From contig JAUNGG010000007.1 in NCBI GenBank assembly GCA_030524635.1, forward strand, positions 1-64,000: DNA of 64,000 nt, given 5' to 3'. How positions within the stretch are numbered: position 1 is the stretch's first letter; each line of letters starts with the position of its first letter. The position numbers and the translations under genes were made by a program. Below the pieces are notes generated by a model. It saw only the letters and a program-made list of their open reading frames with translations. It was not told the DNA's origin and made no database searches. Shown here piece after piece: positions 36,568 to 45,530 of this stretch. Source of the stretch: Lachnospiraceae bacterium (GTDB lineage: Bacteria; Bacillota; Clostridia; Lachnospirales; Lachnospiraceae).

Positions 36568-36639
36568 GGTTATGCGCAAAACTATTTGACACAGGCATCT
36601 GCCTGTGTTATTTATTTTATATAAGTTTTGCGCAAAACT
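36568..36639 (+). promoter_or_regulatory. Alpha-glucoside operon promoter with two LacI-type operators
   Basis: A perfect 16-bp palindrome AGTTTTGCGCAAAACT (36624-36639) and a near copy GGTTATGCGCAAAACT (36568-36583) lie 56 bp apart centre to centre. Between them are TTGACA (36586-36591) and TATTTA (36609-36614), 17 bp apart. The spacer itself is part of the dyad ACACAGGC-N4-GCCTGTGT (36589-36608). The arrangement allows repression at the start site and from an upstream site, perhaps by looping. Confidence 0.8.
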
Positions 36640-36669
36640 GAAACGAAAATTATAGCAAGGAGGCTAATC

Positions 36670-38361
36670 ATGAAGCATGATTGGTGGAAAGAAGCTGTTG
36701 TCTATCAGATTTATCCGCGCAGCTTTATGGATTCCAACGGAGACGGAATTGGAGATATTGGAGGAATCACAGAAAAGCTGGAATATTTACAGGAGCTGGG
36801 AATCGATGTGATCTGGCTTTCACCGGTTTATCGTTCTCCCAATGCGGATAATGGCTATGATATCAGCGATTATCAGGCAATTATGGAAGAATTCGGCACC
36901 ATGGAGGATTTTGACCAGATGTTAAAAAAGGCGCATTCCCTGGGGATTAAAATCATGATGGATCTGGCTGTGAACCATACCTCTGATGAACATCCCTGGT
37001 TTTTGGAAAGCCGGAGAAGTGCAGGTCCGGATAATCCTTACCGGGATTATTATATCTGGAGGGATGGGCAGAAAGACGGTGCCGTCCCGAATAACTGGGG
37101 ATCCACCTTCAGCGGAAGTGCATGGACCTATGACGACAACCGCGGTCAGTATTATCTGCATTTATTTGCACCGAAGCAGCCGGATTTGAACTGGGAGAAT
37201 CCGGCTGTGCGGAGAGAAGTTTACCAGATGATGAACTGGTGGTGCGAAAAGGGGATCGATGGCTTCCGCATGGATGTGATCAGCCTGATCTCCAAGGTTC
37301 CCGGTCTGCCGGATGGGGAAAAGGGCGGAAGCCTGTACGGAGACGGCGGTCCCTTTTATACCAACGGACCAAGAGTACATGAATATCTGCGGGAGATGAA
37401 TGAACAGGTATTTTCACGATATCCGCTGATCACAGTGGGAGAAACGCCAGGAGCCGCAGTGGAGGATGCTGTGCTGTATGCGGGGGAAGACACTCATGAG
37501 CTGAATATGATTTTTCAGTTTGAACATATGGAAGGTGATCCGAAGCAGCCTGGCCGGTATGGAAAATGGGATCAGAAAAATATGCCGTTGTCAGACTGGA
37601 AGCGGCTGATGTCAAAATGGCAGACCGGATTGGAAGGAAAAGGATGGAACAGCTTATATTTATCCAATCATGACCGGCCAAGGTCCGTTTCCCGTTTTGG
37701 GGATGACCGCCCGGAATACCGGGTTCTTTCTGCAAAGATGCTGGCCACCTGTCTGCATATGATGAAGGGAACCCCTTATGTTTATCAGGGAGAAGAACTG
37801 GGCATGACCAACATAGCATTTGATAAGCTGGAGGATTACCGGGATGTGGAATCTTTAAATGCTTTTGAGGAGCTGACCAAGGTCTGCGGGGAAGCGCCGG
37901 AAACCGTACTGGGATATTTGAAGCGGATGGGAAGAGATAATGCCAGAACTCCCATGCAGTGGGACAGCAGCCCCAATGCAGGTTTTACTGCAGCAACTCC
38001 CTGGATCAAGGTCAATCCAAACTATACGGAGATCAATGCCCATCAGCAGAGAAGAGATCCTGATTCTGTTTTCCAGTATTATAAGAAGCTGATCCAGCTT
38101 CGGCATACCATGGATGTGGTGGTTTACGGAGTATATGAGCTGCTGGAGCCGGAAGATGAGAGCCTGTTTGTGTATACCAGAACCTTAGAGAATGAGAAGC
38201 TTCTGGTGATCTGCAATTTCACAGATCAGAAGCTTCCCATGCCGGATTCTGCGGCAAGCTGCATTGGACCGGACACCAGCCTGCTGATCAGTAATTATCC
38301 ACAACGACAGGATGATTGGCTCCGTCCATATGAAGCGGCAGTTTATCTCTCAAAGAAATAA
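36670..38361 (+). CDS. GH13 alpha-glucosidase (oligo-1,6-glucosidase group)
   Basis: Cytoplasmic (no signal peptide) alpha-glucosidase acting on short alpha-1,4/1,6 glucosides. Catalytic residues by motif: nucleophile Asp in GFRMDVISL, acid/base Glu in TVGETPG, and the transition-state Asp in SNHDRPRSVSRFGD. YQIYPRSFMDSNGDGIGD and DNARTPMQWD are typical of this subgroup. 563 aa is normal. ATG 36670 has AAGGAGG upstream. First gene of the LacI-controlled operon; a second GH13 closes it. Confidence 0.93.
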   Translation: MKHDWWKEAVVYQIYPRSFMDSNGDGIGDIGGITEKLEYLQELGIDVIWLSPVYRSPNADNGYDISDYQAIMEEFGTMEDFDQMLKKAHSLGIKIMMDLAVNHTSDEHPWFLESRRSAGPDNPYRDYYIWRDGQKDGAVPNNWGSTFSGSAWTYDDNRGQYYLHLFAPKQPDLNWENPAVRREVYQMMNWWCEKGIDGFRMDVISLISKVPGLPDGEKGGSLYGDGGPFYTNGPRVHEYLREMNEQVFSRYPLITVGETPGAAVEDAVLYAGEDTHELNMIFQFEHMEGDPKQPGRYGKWDQKNMPLSDWKRLMSKWQTGLEGKGWNSLYLSNHDRPRSVSRFGDDRPEYRVLSAKMLATCLHMMKGTPYVYQGEELGMTNIAFDKLEDYRDVESLNAFEELTKVCGEAPETVLGYLKRMGRDNARTPMQWDSSPNAGFTAATPWIKVNPNYTEINAHQQRRDPDSVFQYYKKLIQLRHTMDVVVYGVYELLEPEDESLFVYTRTLENEKLLVICNFTDQKLPMPDSAASCIGPDTSLLISNYPQRQDDWLRPYEAAVYLSKK

Positions 38362-38430
38362 GATGATACCAGGGTCAAAATATCTTTTAACCTTGATATC
38401 ATGGAAAATCATTGGAATGGAGGAATAAGA

Positions 38431-39717
38431 ATGAAGAATAAGAAAAGAATGCTTCGCCTTTTTCTGGCAGTTACTGCGGCATCGGCAGCTTGCCTGACCG
38501 GATGCGGCGGTGGACAGGCGGCTGACGGGAAAATTCAGATTGAGCTGATCCAGTATAAGCCGGAAGCAGTTGGCATATTTGAGCAGCTGGAGGAAGAGTT
38601 TAACCGCACACACGATAAGATCCACCTGACAATCGAATCACCTAATGATGCAATGACAATCCTGAAAACCAGATTGATTCGGGAGGACTATCCGGATATC
38701 ATCGGAATCGGCGGTGAAATCAATTACTCTTATTTTGTTCAGGCGGATATTCTGGCAGATGTGTCGGATTATCCGGGCCTGGCTTCCATTAAGCCTGCCT
38801 ATGTTGATATTCTGGAGGGATTGGAATTTGTTCCGACAGAAGGAACTTTCGGTGTGCCTTATGTGGCAAACGCAGCCGGTGTTTTATATAATCGGACGAT
38901 GTTTCAGGAGCACGGCTGGGAAATTCCAACCACATGGGATGAGTTCCTTGTCCTTTGTGAAGAGATTCAGGCAGCTGGAATCCAGCCTCTGTACTTTGGT
39001 TTTAAGGATACCTGGACCTGTCTGGCACCGTGGAATGCACTTGCAGTTGATCTGGCACCTGCTGATGTATGCCGTCAGGTAAACCGGGGTGAGACAAACT
39101 TTACTGATGAGTATCGTGAAGTGGCTGAAAAGATGTTACAGCTTTTACAGTACGGCGAGGACGGCCCGTTCGCATACGGTTATAACGATGCCTGCACTGC
39201 ATTTGCCAACGGTGAATCTGCAATGTTTACCATCGGCAGCTATGCTGTTCCTCAGATCAAATCCGTTAATCCGGATATGGATATCGACTCCTTTGTGATG
39301 CCTGGAAATGATGATGCAGATGGAAACATTTTAAACTCCGGTGTGGATTTACAATTCTGTGTGATGAAGAACTGTGAAAACAAGGAGGCAGCTTATGAGG
39401 TGCTGGATTTCCTGCTGGAACATGAGAATCTGCAGACTTATCTGGATAATCAGAATGCCGTTCCCTGTAAGGATGAGGAGTTTGAACTGGCTTCCATGCT
39501 GGATGGTATGAAGACCTTCATCTCCGAGGGTAAGATGGCGGACTATCAGGATCATTATTACCCTTCTGAGATGTCAGTGGATGCACAGATCCAGACATTC
39601 TTGATTAACCAGGATGTAGATGCGTTCCTGGCGAAATTTGATAAGGACTGGCTGCGCTACAACCGTGATATCATCCGTATGGTAGAAGATTACCAGAAGC
39701 AGCATGGATCAAACTAG
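38431..39717 (+). CDS. Sugar ABC transporter substrate-binding lipoprotein
   Basis: Family-1 solute-binding protein anchored by a lipobox LTGC (Cys25) after a basic, hydrophobic signal peptide. The two-lobe fold continues over about 400 residues; IIGIGGEINYSYFVQADILAD and GVPYVANAAGVLYN are typical of oligosaccharide binders. ATG 38431 has GGAGG upstream; the frame opens earlier at 38401. It works with the two permeases downstream. Confidence 0.92.
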   Translation: MKNKKRMLRLFLAVTAASAACLTGCGGGQAADGKIQIELIQYKPEAVGIFEQLEEEFNRTHDKIHLTIESPNDAMTILKTRLIREDYPDIIGIGGEINYSYFVQADILADVSDYPGLASIKPAYVDILEGLEFVPTEGTFGVPYVANAAGVLYNRTMFQEHGWEIPTTWDEFLVLCEEIQAAGIQPLYFGFKDTWTCLAPWNALAVDLAPADVCRQVNRGETNFTDEYREVAEKMLQLLQYGEDGPFAYGYNDACTAFANGESAMFTIGSYAVPQIKSVNPDMDIDSFVMPGNDDADGNILNSGVDLQFCVMKNCENKEAAYEVLDFLLEHENLQTYLDNQNAVPCKDEEFELASMLDGMKTFISEGKMADYQDHYYPSEMSVDAQIQTFLINQDVDAFLAKFDKDWLRYNRDIIRMVEDYQKQHGSN

Positions 39718-39835
39718 GGCAATATCAATGAACGCCTTCCAGGCATCCCTTTATGCCCGAATAAAACCGGGCAATATCAACGAACGCCTTTCAGGCATCC
39801 CTTTATGCCTGGAAAAACAGGCAATATCAATGAAA
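39718..39835 (+). repeat. Intergenic tandem repeats with hairpins
   Basis: GGCAATATCAAYGAA occurs at 39718, 39770 and 39820. The first two copies also share GCCTTYCAGGCATCCCTTT and each forms a hairpin (GGCAT-CCCTTT-ATGCC). They fill the gap between the binding-protein and permease genes, where stabilising stem-loops are often found. Confidence 0.8.
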
Positions 39836-39849
39836 GGAGTTAATTTGCG

Positions 39850-40716
39850 ATGAAAAAGATGAATGACAGGGAACGGACGTATCTGATCATGACGATTCCG
39901 ATTCTGGCACTGTTCTTTTGCTTTAACACCCTGCCTTTGATCAAAGGCTTTATGTACAGCTTTACTAATTTTAAAGGCTATGGTTCCTACGATTGGGTGG
40001 GCCTGCGCAACTACATTGACTTATTCCAGGACGGACGTGTTGGAAAGTCCTATCTCTTCACCATCAAGCTGGCAGTGGTTTCCACGATTGTGGTTAACGT
40101 GCTCAGCCTGATCCTGGCACTGGGCTTAAACAGCAAGATCAAGTTTAAAAGTGCCTTAAGAGGTATGTACTTTATTCCAAACATTCTTGGCGCGTTGGTA
40201 GTAGGTTATATCTTCAACTATTTCTTCACCTACATCCTTCCGGCTATCTCCAAGATGATGGGCGGTTCCGGAACCAGTATGCTGGCAAGCACCAGCTGGG
40301 CATGGGTGGCAATCGTAGTGGTTTGTGCATGGCAGTCCATCGCTATGAATACCATCATTTACATATCCGGTATCCAGACCGTTCCTGAGGATGTATACGA
40401 AGCCGGTTCCATCGACGGCGCAACCGGCTGGTATAAGTTCAAGACTCTGACCTTCCCTCTGATTCTGCCATTCTTCAGCATCAACATGGTTCTGTGTATG
40501 AAGAACTTCCTGATGGTGTTCGATCAAATCGTGGCATTGACCAAGGGCGGCCCTGCTCAGAGTACGGAGTCTATCTCTTACCTGATCTATAACAACGGTA
40601 TGTCCGGCGGCCAGTTCGGATTCCAGAGTGCCAATGCAGTGGTATTCTTTATCTTGATCGTAATCCTGTCTGTTGCACAGATGACATTTACCGGGAAAAA
40701 GGAGGAGCAGCTGTAA
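39850..40716 (+). CDS. Sugar ABC transporter permease (MalF/UgpA type)
   Basis: 288 residues with six predicted membrane helices and the cytoplasmic EAA loop (YEAGSIDGATGWYKFKTLTFPLI), which contacts the ATPase. GAAAGGAG precedes ATG. The stop shares a base with the next start (TAATG). Confidence 0.93.
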   Translation: MKKMNDRERTYLIMTIPILALFFCFNTLPLIKGFMYSFTNFKGYGSYDWVGLRNYIDLFQDGRVGKSYLFTIKLAVVSTIVVNVLSLILALGLNSKIKFKSALRGMYFIPNILGALVVGYIFNYFFTYILPAISKMMGGSGTSMLASTSWAWVAIVVVCAWQSIAMNTIIYISGIQTVPEDVYEAGSIDGATGWYKFKTLTFPLILPFFSINMVLCMKNFLMVFDQIVALTKGGPAQSTESISYLIYNNGMSGGQFGFQSANAVVFFILIVILSVAQMTFTGKKEEQL

Positions 40717-41561
40717 TGAAAGAGAAAAAGATAGCAGAGCGGGTAAACTGGCCGATTACCATTCTTTTGATTATAGGACTGATAACGATCCTATTCCCGC
40801 TGTATATGGCAATCGTGATTGCATTTAAGCAGCCAAGTGAGATGACCAACAGCATTTCTGGTATTTTGTCTTTGCCAAAGAGCTGGAGCCTGGCAAACTT
40901 TGCAGAGGCAATGCGTGTAACCGATTTCTGGCGTTCCCTGTTTAACAGCTTCCTGATTACTGTCATTAACCTGGTAGTTTCCCTTCTGCTGCATGCAACC
41001 ATCGGTTATGCAGTAGGAAGAAACAAAGCCCGCAGCAAGTTCTACAACCTGGTATACTTATATATCGTAAGCGGTATGTTCGTGCCCTTCGCAATCCTGA
41101 TGATGCCTCTGGTTAAGCAGACCGCTCAGATGGGAATTGCAAATATGGTTGGCGTTATCCTGTGTTATGTGGTATTCTATATGCCGATGAACCTGCTGCT
41201 GTATTCTGGATATCTGGTAAATATCCCGGTTGCACTGGAGGAGGCAGCCCGCGTGGACGGCGCTACCACCTGGAGAACCTACTGGAGCATCATCTTCCCC
41301 ATCATGAAGCCGATGCATGCTACTGTAGCCGTTCTGACTGCACTGGGAACCTGGAACGACGTTATGACTCCGCTGGTTATTATGTCCGGAAGCGGCATGA
41401 ACACCCTGCCGTTAGCACAGATGACCTTCCAGACACAGTTTGGTACCAATTATAACCTTGCATTTGCGTCCTACTTACTTGCATTGATCCCGATCCTGAT
41501 CTTCTATCTGGTATGCCAGAAGCAGATCTTAAATGGTGTGGTAAACGGTGCGGTGAAATAA
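40716..41561 (+). CDS. Sugar ABC transporter permease (MalG/UgpE type)
   Basis: 281 residues, six membrane helices, EAA loop EEAARVDGATTWRTYWSIIFP. Translationally coupled to the first permease. No ATPase gene is in the operon, so a shared MsmX/MalK-like ATPase encoded elsewhere is expected. Confidence 0.93.
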   Translation: MKEKKIAERVNWPITILLIIGLITILFPLYMAIVIAFKQPSEMTNSISGILSLPKSWSLANFAEAMRVTDFWRSLFNSFLITVINLVVSLLLHATIGYAVGRNKARSKFYNLVYLYIVSGMFVPFAILMMPLVKQTAQMGIANMVGVILCYVVFYMPMNLLLYSGYLVNIPVALEEAARVDGATTWRTYWSIIFPIMKPMHATVAVLTALGTWNDVMTPLVIMSGSGMNTLPLAQMTFQTQFGTNYNLAFASYLLALIPILIFYLVCQKQILNGVVNGAVK

Positions 41562-41579
41562 AAAAGGAGATTCACAGTG

Positions 41580-43253
41580 ATGGAAAGACAATGGTGGCAT
41601 AATAAAGTTGCATATCAAATTTACCCCAAAAGCTTTTATGATTCCAATGGAGATGGGATTGGGGATATTCCAGGTATTATTCAAAAGCTGGATTATCTGC
41701 AGTACTTAGGAGCTGACATCCTGTGGATCTCGCCTGTCTACCAGTCTCCGCTGGCAGATCAGGGATACGATATCTCCGATTATTATCAGATCGATCCTCG
41801 CTTTGGCACGATGGAGGACATGGACCGGCTGATTGCAGAGGCGAAAAAACGCCGGATGTACATTCTGATGGATCTGGTGATTAATCATTGCTCCGATGAA
41901 CATGAGTGGTTCCAGAAAGCCATGGCGGACCCGGAGGGAGAGTACGGTAACTTTTTCTACCTGGCAGATCAGAAGGATGGGCGTCCCTGCAACTGGAGGT
42001 CCTATTTCGGAGGATCGGTATGGGAACCTCTTCCAGGAACGGATAAACAGTATCTTCATATGTTCCATAAAAAGCAGCCGGACCTGAACTGGGAAAATCC
42101 AAAGCTGCGCCAGGCAGTTTATGAGAATATCAACTGGTGGCTGAAAAAGGGAGTGGCCGGATTCCGCCTGGATGCGATCATTAATATCAAAAAGGCCCTT
42201 CCCATGGTGGATTATCCGGCAGATCGTCCGGACGGTATGGTAAATCCGGGCGTGATGCTGGCACATGCAGAAGGGATCGGAGACTTTTTAAAGGAGATGC
42301 GGGATGAGACGTTTAAGAAGTATCAAGCATTTACCGTAGGAGAGGTCTTCAATGATAAACCAGGAGAATTGGAGGCGTTTATTGGAGAAGATGGCTATTT
42401 TTCCAGCATGTTTGATTTTAATGAAACAATTATTGGGGGAAGTCCCAATGGCTGGTATGACAGCCGCCCCGTAACGGCAGAGGATTACAAGGCCGGATGT
42501 TTTGGGGCACAGGAAAAGATCGGAAAGCTGGGCTTTTATTCTAATATTATTGAAAATCATGATGAGCCCCGTGGCGTCAGCCATTACCTGCCGGAAGGGC
42601 AGGTATGTGATACATCGAAAAAAATGCTGGCTGGACTGTATTTCATGCTCCGTGGTCTTCCCTTCATTTATCAGGGGCAGGAGATCGGCATGGAAAATGT
42701 AGAGTTTCAGTCCATTGATCAGGTGGATGATATTTCTTCCCTGGAAGAATATCAGGTAGCATTAGATGCCGGCAGGTCCCCGGAGGAAGCCCTTCAGGCT
42801 GTAAAGCGTTACAGCCGTGACAATGCCAGAACCCCTATGCAGTGGAATGACAATCTCTATGCCGGATTTACAACAGGAACTCCATGGCTGAGAGAAAATC
42901 CAAACTACCGCACCATTAATGTGGAAGCTCAGATAGAGCAGGAGGATTCTGTGCTGCAGTTTTACCGCAGTCTGATCGCCCTTCGAAAAGATCCGGAATA
43001 TGAGGACAGCCTGATTTACGGCGCCTGCATTCCGTATCTGCGGGAACAGAAAAATCTGATGGCTTACCTGCGGAAGGGCGAGAAGCAAACCTTACTGGTG
43101 ATGGGAAATTTCCAGAAGGAGCTGCAGAAGGTAAAGCTTCCAGGGGCCTATGATTTGGTTTTGTTAAATAATATGGATGAATTGACCGAGATGGATGAGG
43201 AAATCTGCCTGAAGGGATGGCAGTATTTGATTTTGAAGATGAAAACGGAATAG
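41580..43253 (+). CDS. GH13 alpha-glucosidase, second copy
   Basis: A 557-residue cytoplasmic GH13 enzyme related to, but clearly diverged from, the first one. Catalytic motifs: GFRLDAIIN (Asp), TVGEVFN (Glu), ENHDEPRGVSHYL (Asp). It has KSFYDSNGDGIGD and DNARTPMQWN. The differing residues near the active site suggest a different linkage preference, for example one enzyme for alpha-1,6 and one for another glucoside or phosphate-free disaccharide. ATG 41580 is used (AAAGGAGA upstream) rather than the GTG at 41577. Confidence 0.92.
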   Translation: MERQWWHNKVAYQIYPKSFYDSNGDGIGDIPGIIQKLDYLQYLGADILWISPVYQSPLADQGYDISDYYQIDPRFGTMEDMDRLIAEAKKRRMYILMDLVINHCSDEHEWFQKAMADPEGEYGNFFYLADQKDGRPCNWRSYFGGSVWEPLPGTDKQYLHMFHKKQPDLNWENPKLRQAVYENINWWLKKGVAGFRLDAIINIKKALPMVDYPADRPDGMVNPGVMLAHAEGIGDFLKEMRDETFKKYQAFTVGEVFNDKPGELEAFIGEDGYFSSMFDFNETIIGGSPNGWYDSRPVTAEDYKAGCFGAQEKIGKLGFYSNIIENHDEPRGVSHYLPEGQVCDTSKKMLAGLYFMLRGLPFIYQGQEIGMENVEFQSIDQVDDISSLEEYQVALDAGRSPEEALQAVKRYSRDNARTPMQWNDNLYAGFTTGTPWLRENPNYRTINVEAQIEQEDSVLQFYRSLIALRKDPEYEDSLIYGACIPYLREQKNLMAYLRKGEKQTLLVMGNFQKELQKVKLPGAYDLVLLNNMDELTEMDEEICLKGWQYLILKMKTE

Positions 43254-43266
43254 ATGCAGATGATTG

Positions 43267-43302
43267 GCAGCAGGGGAACAGGAGTTTCTCTGCTGCTTTT
43301 TT
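43267..43302 (+). terminator. Terminator of the alpha-glucoside operon
   Basis: GCAGCAG (43267-43273) pairs with CTGCTGC (43290-43296), extended by wobble pairs, followed by TTTTTT. Confidence 0.8.
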
Positions 43303-43600
43303 ATATTGTATGTTAGAGTTTTGTCTGCAGGTATAAATGCAGGAATGAGTAGAATCAGGTACTGAATTGCGGGAAAAGGTGAAATATAATAATTGGTAGA
43401 GAGGTTCGGAAGGAGAAATGGGGATGGAGCATTATATCACAGAAATTAAAATAGACCAGTTGAAGATGGTATTCAACTCTCATTTCATGGTTTACAGGAT
43501 TTAGATGCTCTATATGCACAAGGTAATTTTATAACGGCTTTTTTCCCGGCTAATCGATCAACACGAATTATTCGTGTACATGGGGTGGAAGATGTTAAAT

Positions 43601-43829
43601 TGAGCAATGCCTACGGACGGCGGCACGCTTTATATCGGGGTGAACGATGATGGAACAGTTTGTGGAATGCCGCAACGATGTTATGGATAGAAAGCCCATT
43701 GTATGTGTAATCGTCCAGCGTGGTACTGCAAGACCGTATTATCTGCACAGAAAAGGAATTCGCCCGGAGGGTGTTTATGTCCGCCAGGGGGCATCCACTG
43801 TCCCGGCAACCGATGCCGCCATTCTGTAG
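43601..43829 (+). pseudogene. Broken AlbA_2-domain (divergent AAA-4 type) protein gene
   Basis: From 43613 one frame reads TDGGTLYIGVNDDGTVCGMP, the hallmark of AlbA_2 DNA-binding domains, then stops. The next part of the family sequence (KPIVCVIVQRGTARPYYL, KGIRPEGVYVRQGAST) is in another frame (43650-43829) and ends at a stop. So the gene is frameshifted and truncated. A 17-bp palindrome ACACGAAT-T-ATTCGTGT lies at 43561-43577. Upstream to 43434 scattered fragments may be its N-terminus. Confidence 0.7.
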
Positions 43830-43856
43830 ATAACAAGACCACAGTTTACGACATTA

Positions 43857-43895
43857 TAAAAAGCACTTTGTACCAATTTGGACGAAGTGCTTTTT
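43857..43895 (+). terminator. Intrinsic terminator
   Basis: AAAAAGCACTT pairs with AAGTGCTTTTT around a 16-base loop that itself can pair (TACCAATTTGG). It follows the AlbA_2 pseudogene. Confidence 0.75.
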
Positions 43896-44028
43896 AACTT
43901 CTGCCCAAGTTGGCCCGCAATTGAATTCACTTCCCAACGAATTGTTGGAAAGTAAACTTCTGGCTGAACCTTGATTTATTCCTCACTACTGCAAAAGGTT
44001 ATATAGTATAGAAATGGAACTGCTTTTA

Positions 44029-44037
44029 TGCTATACT
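44029..44037 (+). promoter_or_regulatory. Extended -10 promoter for the YhcG-type gene
   Basis: TGC-TATACT 33 bases before the TTG start, with no good -35. The same extended -10 sequence occurs before holB. Confidence 0.4.
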
Positions 44038-44069
44038 GATTACATTATACCTTGAAAGGGGAGATAAGA

Positions 44070-45104
44070 TTGGACGATTTCACACTTACTGATTCCATAA
44101 TGAACGAGATTAGGGAATTACTGATAAATGCACGTCAGCGTGTGGCGGTACAGGTAAATACAGAACTTTTATCTACCTACTGGAATGTGGGCAGAATTAT
44201 TGTAGAGCATGAGCAGGAAAATAAAGAACGGGCAGATTATGGAAAACAGACTTTAAAGCAGCTATCAAAAGAATTGACAAAAGAGTTTGGGAAAGGGTTT
44301 TCACGCTCTAATTTACAAAATATGCGAGCGTTTTATCTTGCCTATCCAATTTACCAGACACTGTCTGGCAAATTGAGCTGGTCGCATTATTGTGAACTTC
44401 TATCTATTTCCGATGCAGACAAACGCAGCTTCTACGAAAAGGAATCAGTCAATTCTGGGTGGTCGATACGGGAACTGAAACGCCAGATTTCCACATCACT
44501 CTATGAACGGTTGTTATTGTCTGAGGGAAAAACAAATAAGGAAACGGTGCTTGCCCTTGCAGAAAAGGGAATAGAAATGGCTACACCGCTTGATATGATT
44601 AAAGACCCATATGTATTTGAATTTTTGGGAGTGCCGGAAAATAAGCCTTTGCTTGAAAGCGATCTTGAAAAAACACTTGTCGCTCAGATAGAAAAATTTC
44701 TATTGGAATTAGGGCGCGGTTTCATGTTTGTTGGTACGCAGCAACGCATAACGCTCAACAATACGCACTATTATGTGGATATGGTTTTCTATAATAAAAT
44801 CCTCCGGGCGTATGTACTGATTGAATTAAAAACAACCAAGCTCACGCCGGAAGCAGCCGGACAGCTCAATATGTATCTGAATTATTATGCTACAGAAGTA
44901 AACGATGAACACGATAACCCGCCAATCGGGATTATCCTCTGTACGGACAAAGACAGCGTTACTGCTGAATATGCTCTCGGCGGTCTGTCAAATACAATCT
45001 TTGCTTCCAGGTATGTTTCCTACATCCCGAACAAAGAGCAATTAATCGCACAAGTGGAAACTGTTTTGAATGAATGGCACAAAAAAGATTGGAGAACACT
45101 ATGA
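44070..45104 (+). CDS. YhcG-type PD-(D/E)XK nuclease (DUF1016)
   Basis: A 344-residue protein with an N-terminal DUF1016 helical domain (about 1-150; ISTYWNVGRIIVEHEQ-like segment, FGKGFSRSNLQNMR) and a C-terminal nuclease domain with HYYVDMVFYN and VLIELKTTK (about 225-255). YhcG-like proteins occur with restriction and mobile loci. The start is TTG 44070 with AAGGGGAG upstream. Its stop overlaps the ATG of the ArsC/Spx-like gene (ATGA), an odd coupling that may mark the border of the inserted segment. Confidence 0.85.
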   Translation: MDDFTLTDSIMNEIRELLINARQRVAVQVNTELLSTYWNVGRIIVEHEQENKERADYGKQTLKQLSKELTKEFGKGFSRSNLQNMRAFYLAYPIYQTLSGKLSWSHYCELLSISDADKRSFYEKESVNSGWSIRELKRQISTSLYERLLLSEGKTNKETVLALAEKGIEMATPLDMIKDPYVFEFLGVPENKPLLESDLEKTLVAQIEKFLLELGRGFMFVGTQQRITLNNTHYYVDMVFYNKILRAYVLIELKTTKLTPEAAGQLNMYLNYYATEVNDEHDNPPIGIILCTDKDSVTAEYALGGLSNTIFASRYVSYIPNKEQLIAQVETVLNEWHKKDWRTL

Positions 45105-45460
45105 AGATAACCGTATTATGCTACAAAAAATGCTCCACCTGCCAGAAGGCCTTAAAGTGGCTGGATGAGCAGAAGATCACCTATGAGGCAAGGCCGATCA
45201 AGGAGGAGAATCCTACAAAGGAAGAACTGCGTACCTGGTATCAGAAAAGCGGACTTCCGCTGAAGAAGTTCTTTAACACCAGCGGAACGCTCTACAAGGA
45301 GCTGTCTTTAAAGGACAAGCTGCCCCAGATGACAGAGGAGGAGCAGCTGGATCTTCTGGCAACGGACGGCATGCTGGTAAAGCGTCCTCTGGTGGTGGCA
45401 GGAGATGTGGTGTTAACCGGATTTAAGGAAGCAGAGTGGAAGGAAAAGCTGCTTCTGTAA
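45101..45460 (+). CDS. ArsC/Spx-family thioredoxin-fold protein
   Basis: 119 residues of the arsenate-reductase/Spx family: CYKKCSTCQKALKWLDE at the N-terminus (Cys-x2-Cys redox or zinc site) and KRPLVV near the C-terminus. The arsenic-reductase catalytic context is not complete and no arsenic genes are near, so a YffB/Spx-like redox role is as likely. It is translationally coupled to the YhcG-type gene upstream but has base composition like the core genes. Confidence 0.82.
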   Translation: MKITVLCYKKCSTCQKALKWLDEQKITYEARPIKEENPTKEELRTWYQKSGLPLKKFFNTSGTLYKELSLKDKLPQMTEEEQLDLLATDGMLVKRPLVVAGDVVLTGFKEAEWKEKLLL

Positions 45461-45530
45461 TCGATGTATTTCGTAAGATGCGTTCCGGCAGATTTCCAGG
45501 GGAAGGCTGGAAGCTGACTGCGTTCATAAC

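Noticed and set aside
36624-36639. CcpA cre site
   Set aside because: The palindrome AGTTTTGCGCAAAACT does not match the cre pattern well, and the neighbouring LacI-type gene is a sufficient explanation.
39718-39835. Repeats considered as a CRISPR array
   Set aside because: Only two full units, with nearly identical sequence throughout and no unique spacers; no cas genes nearby.
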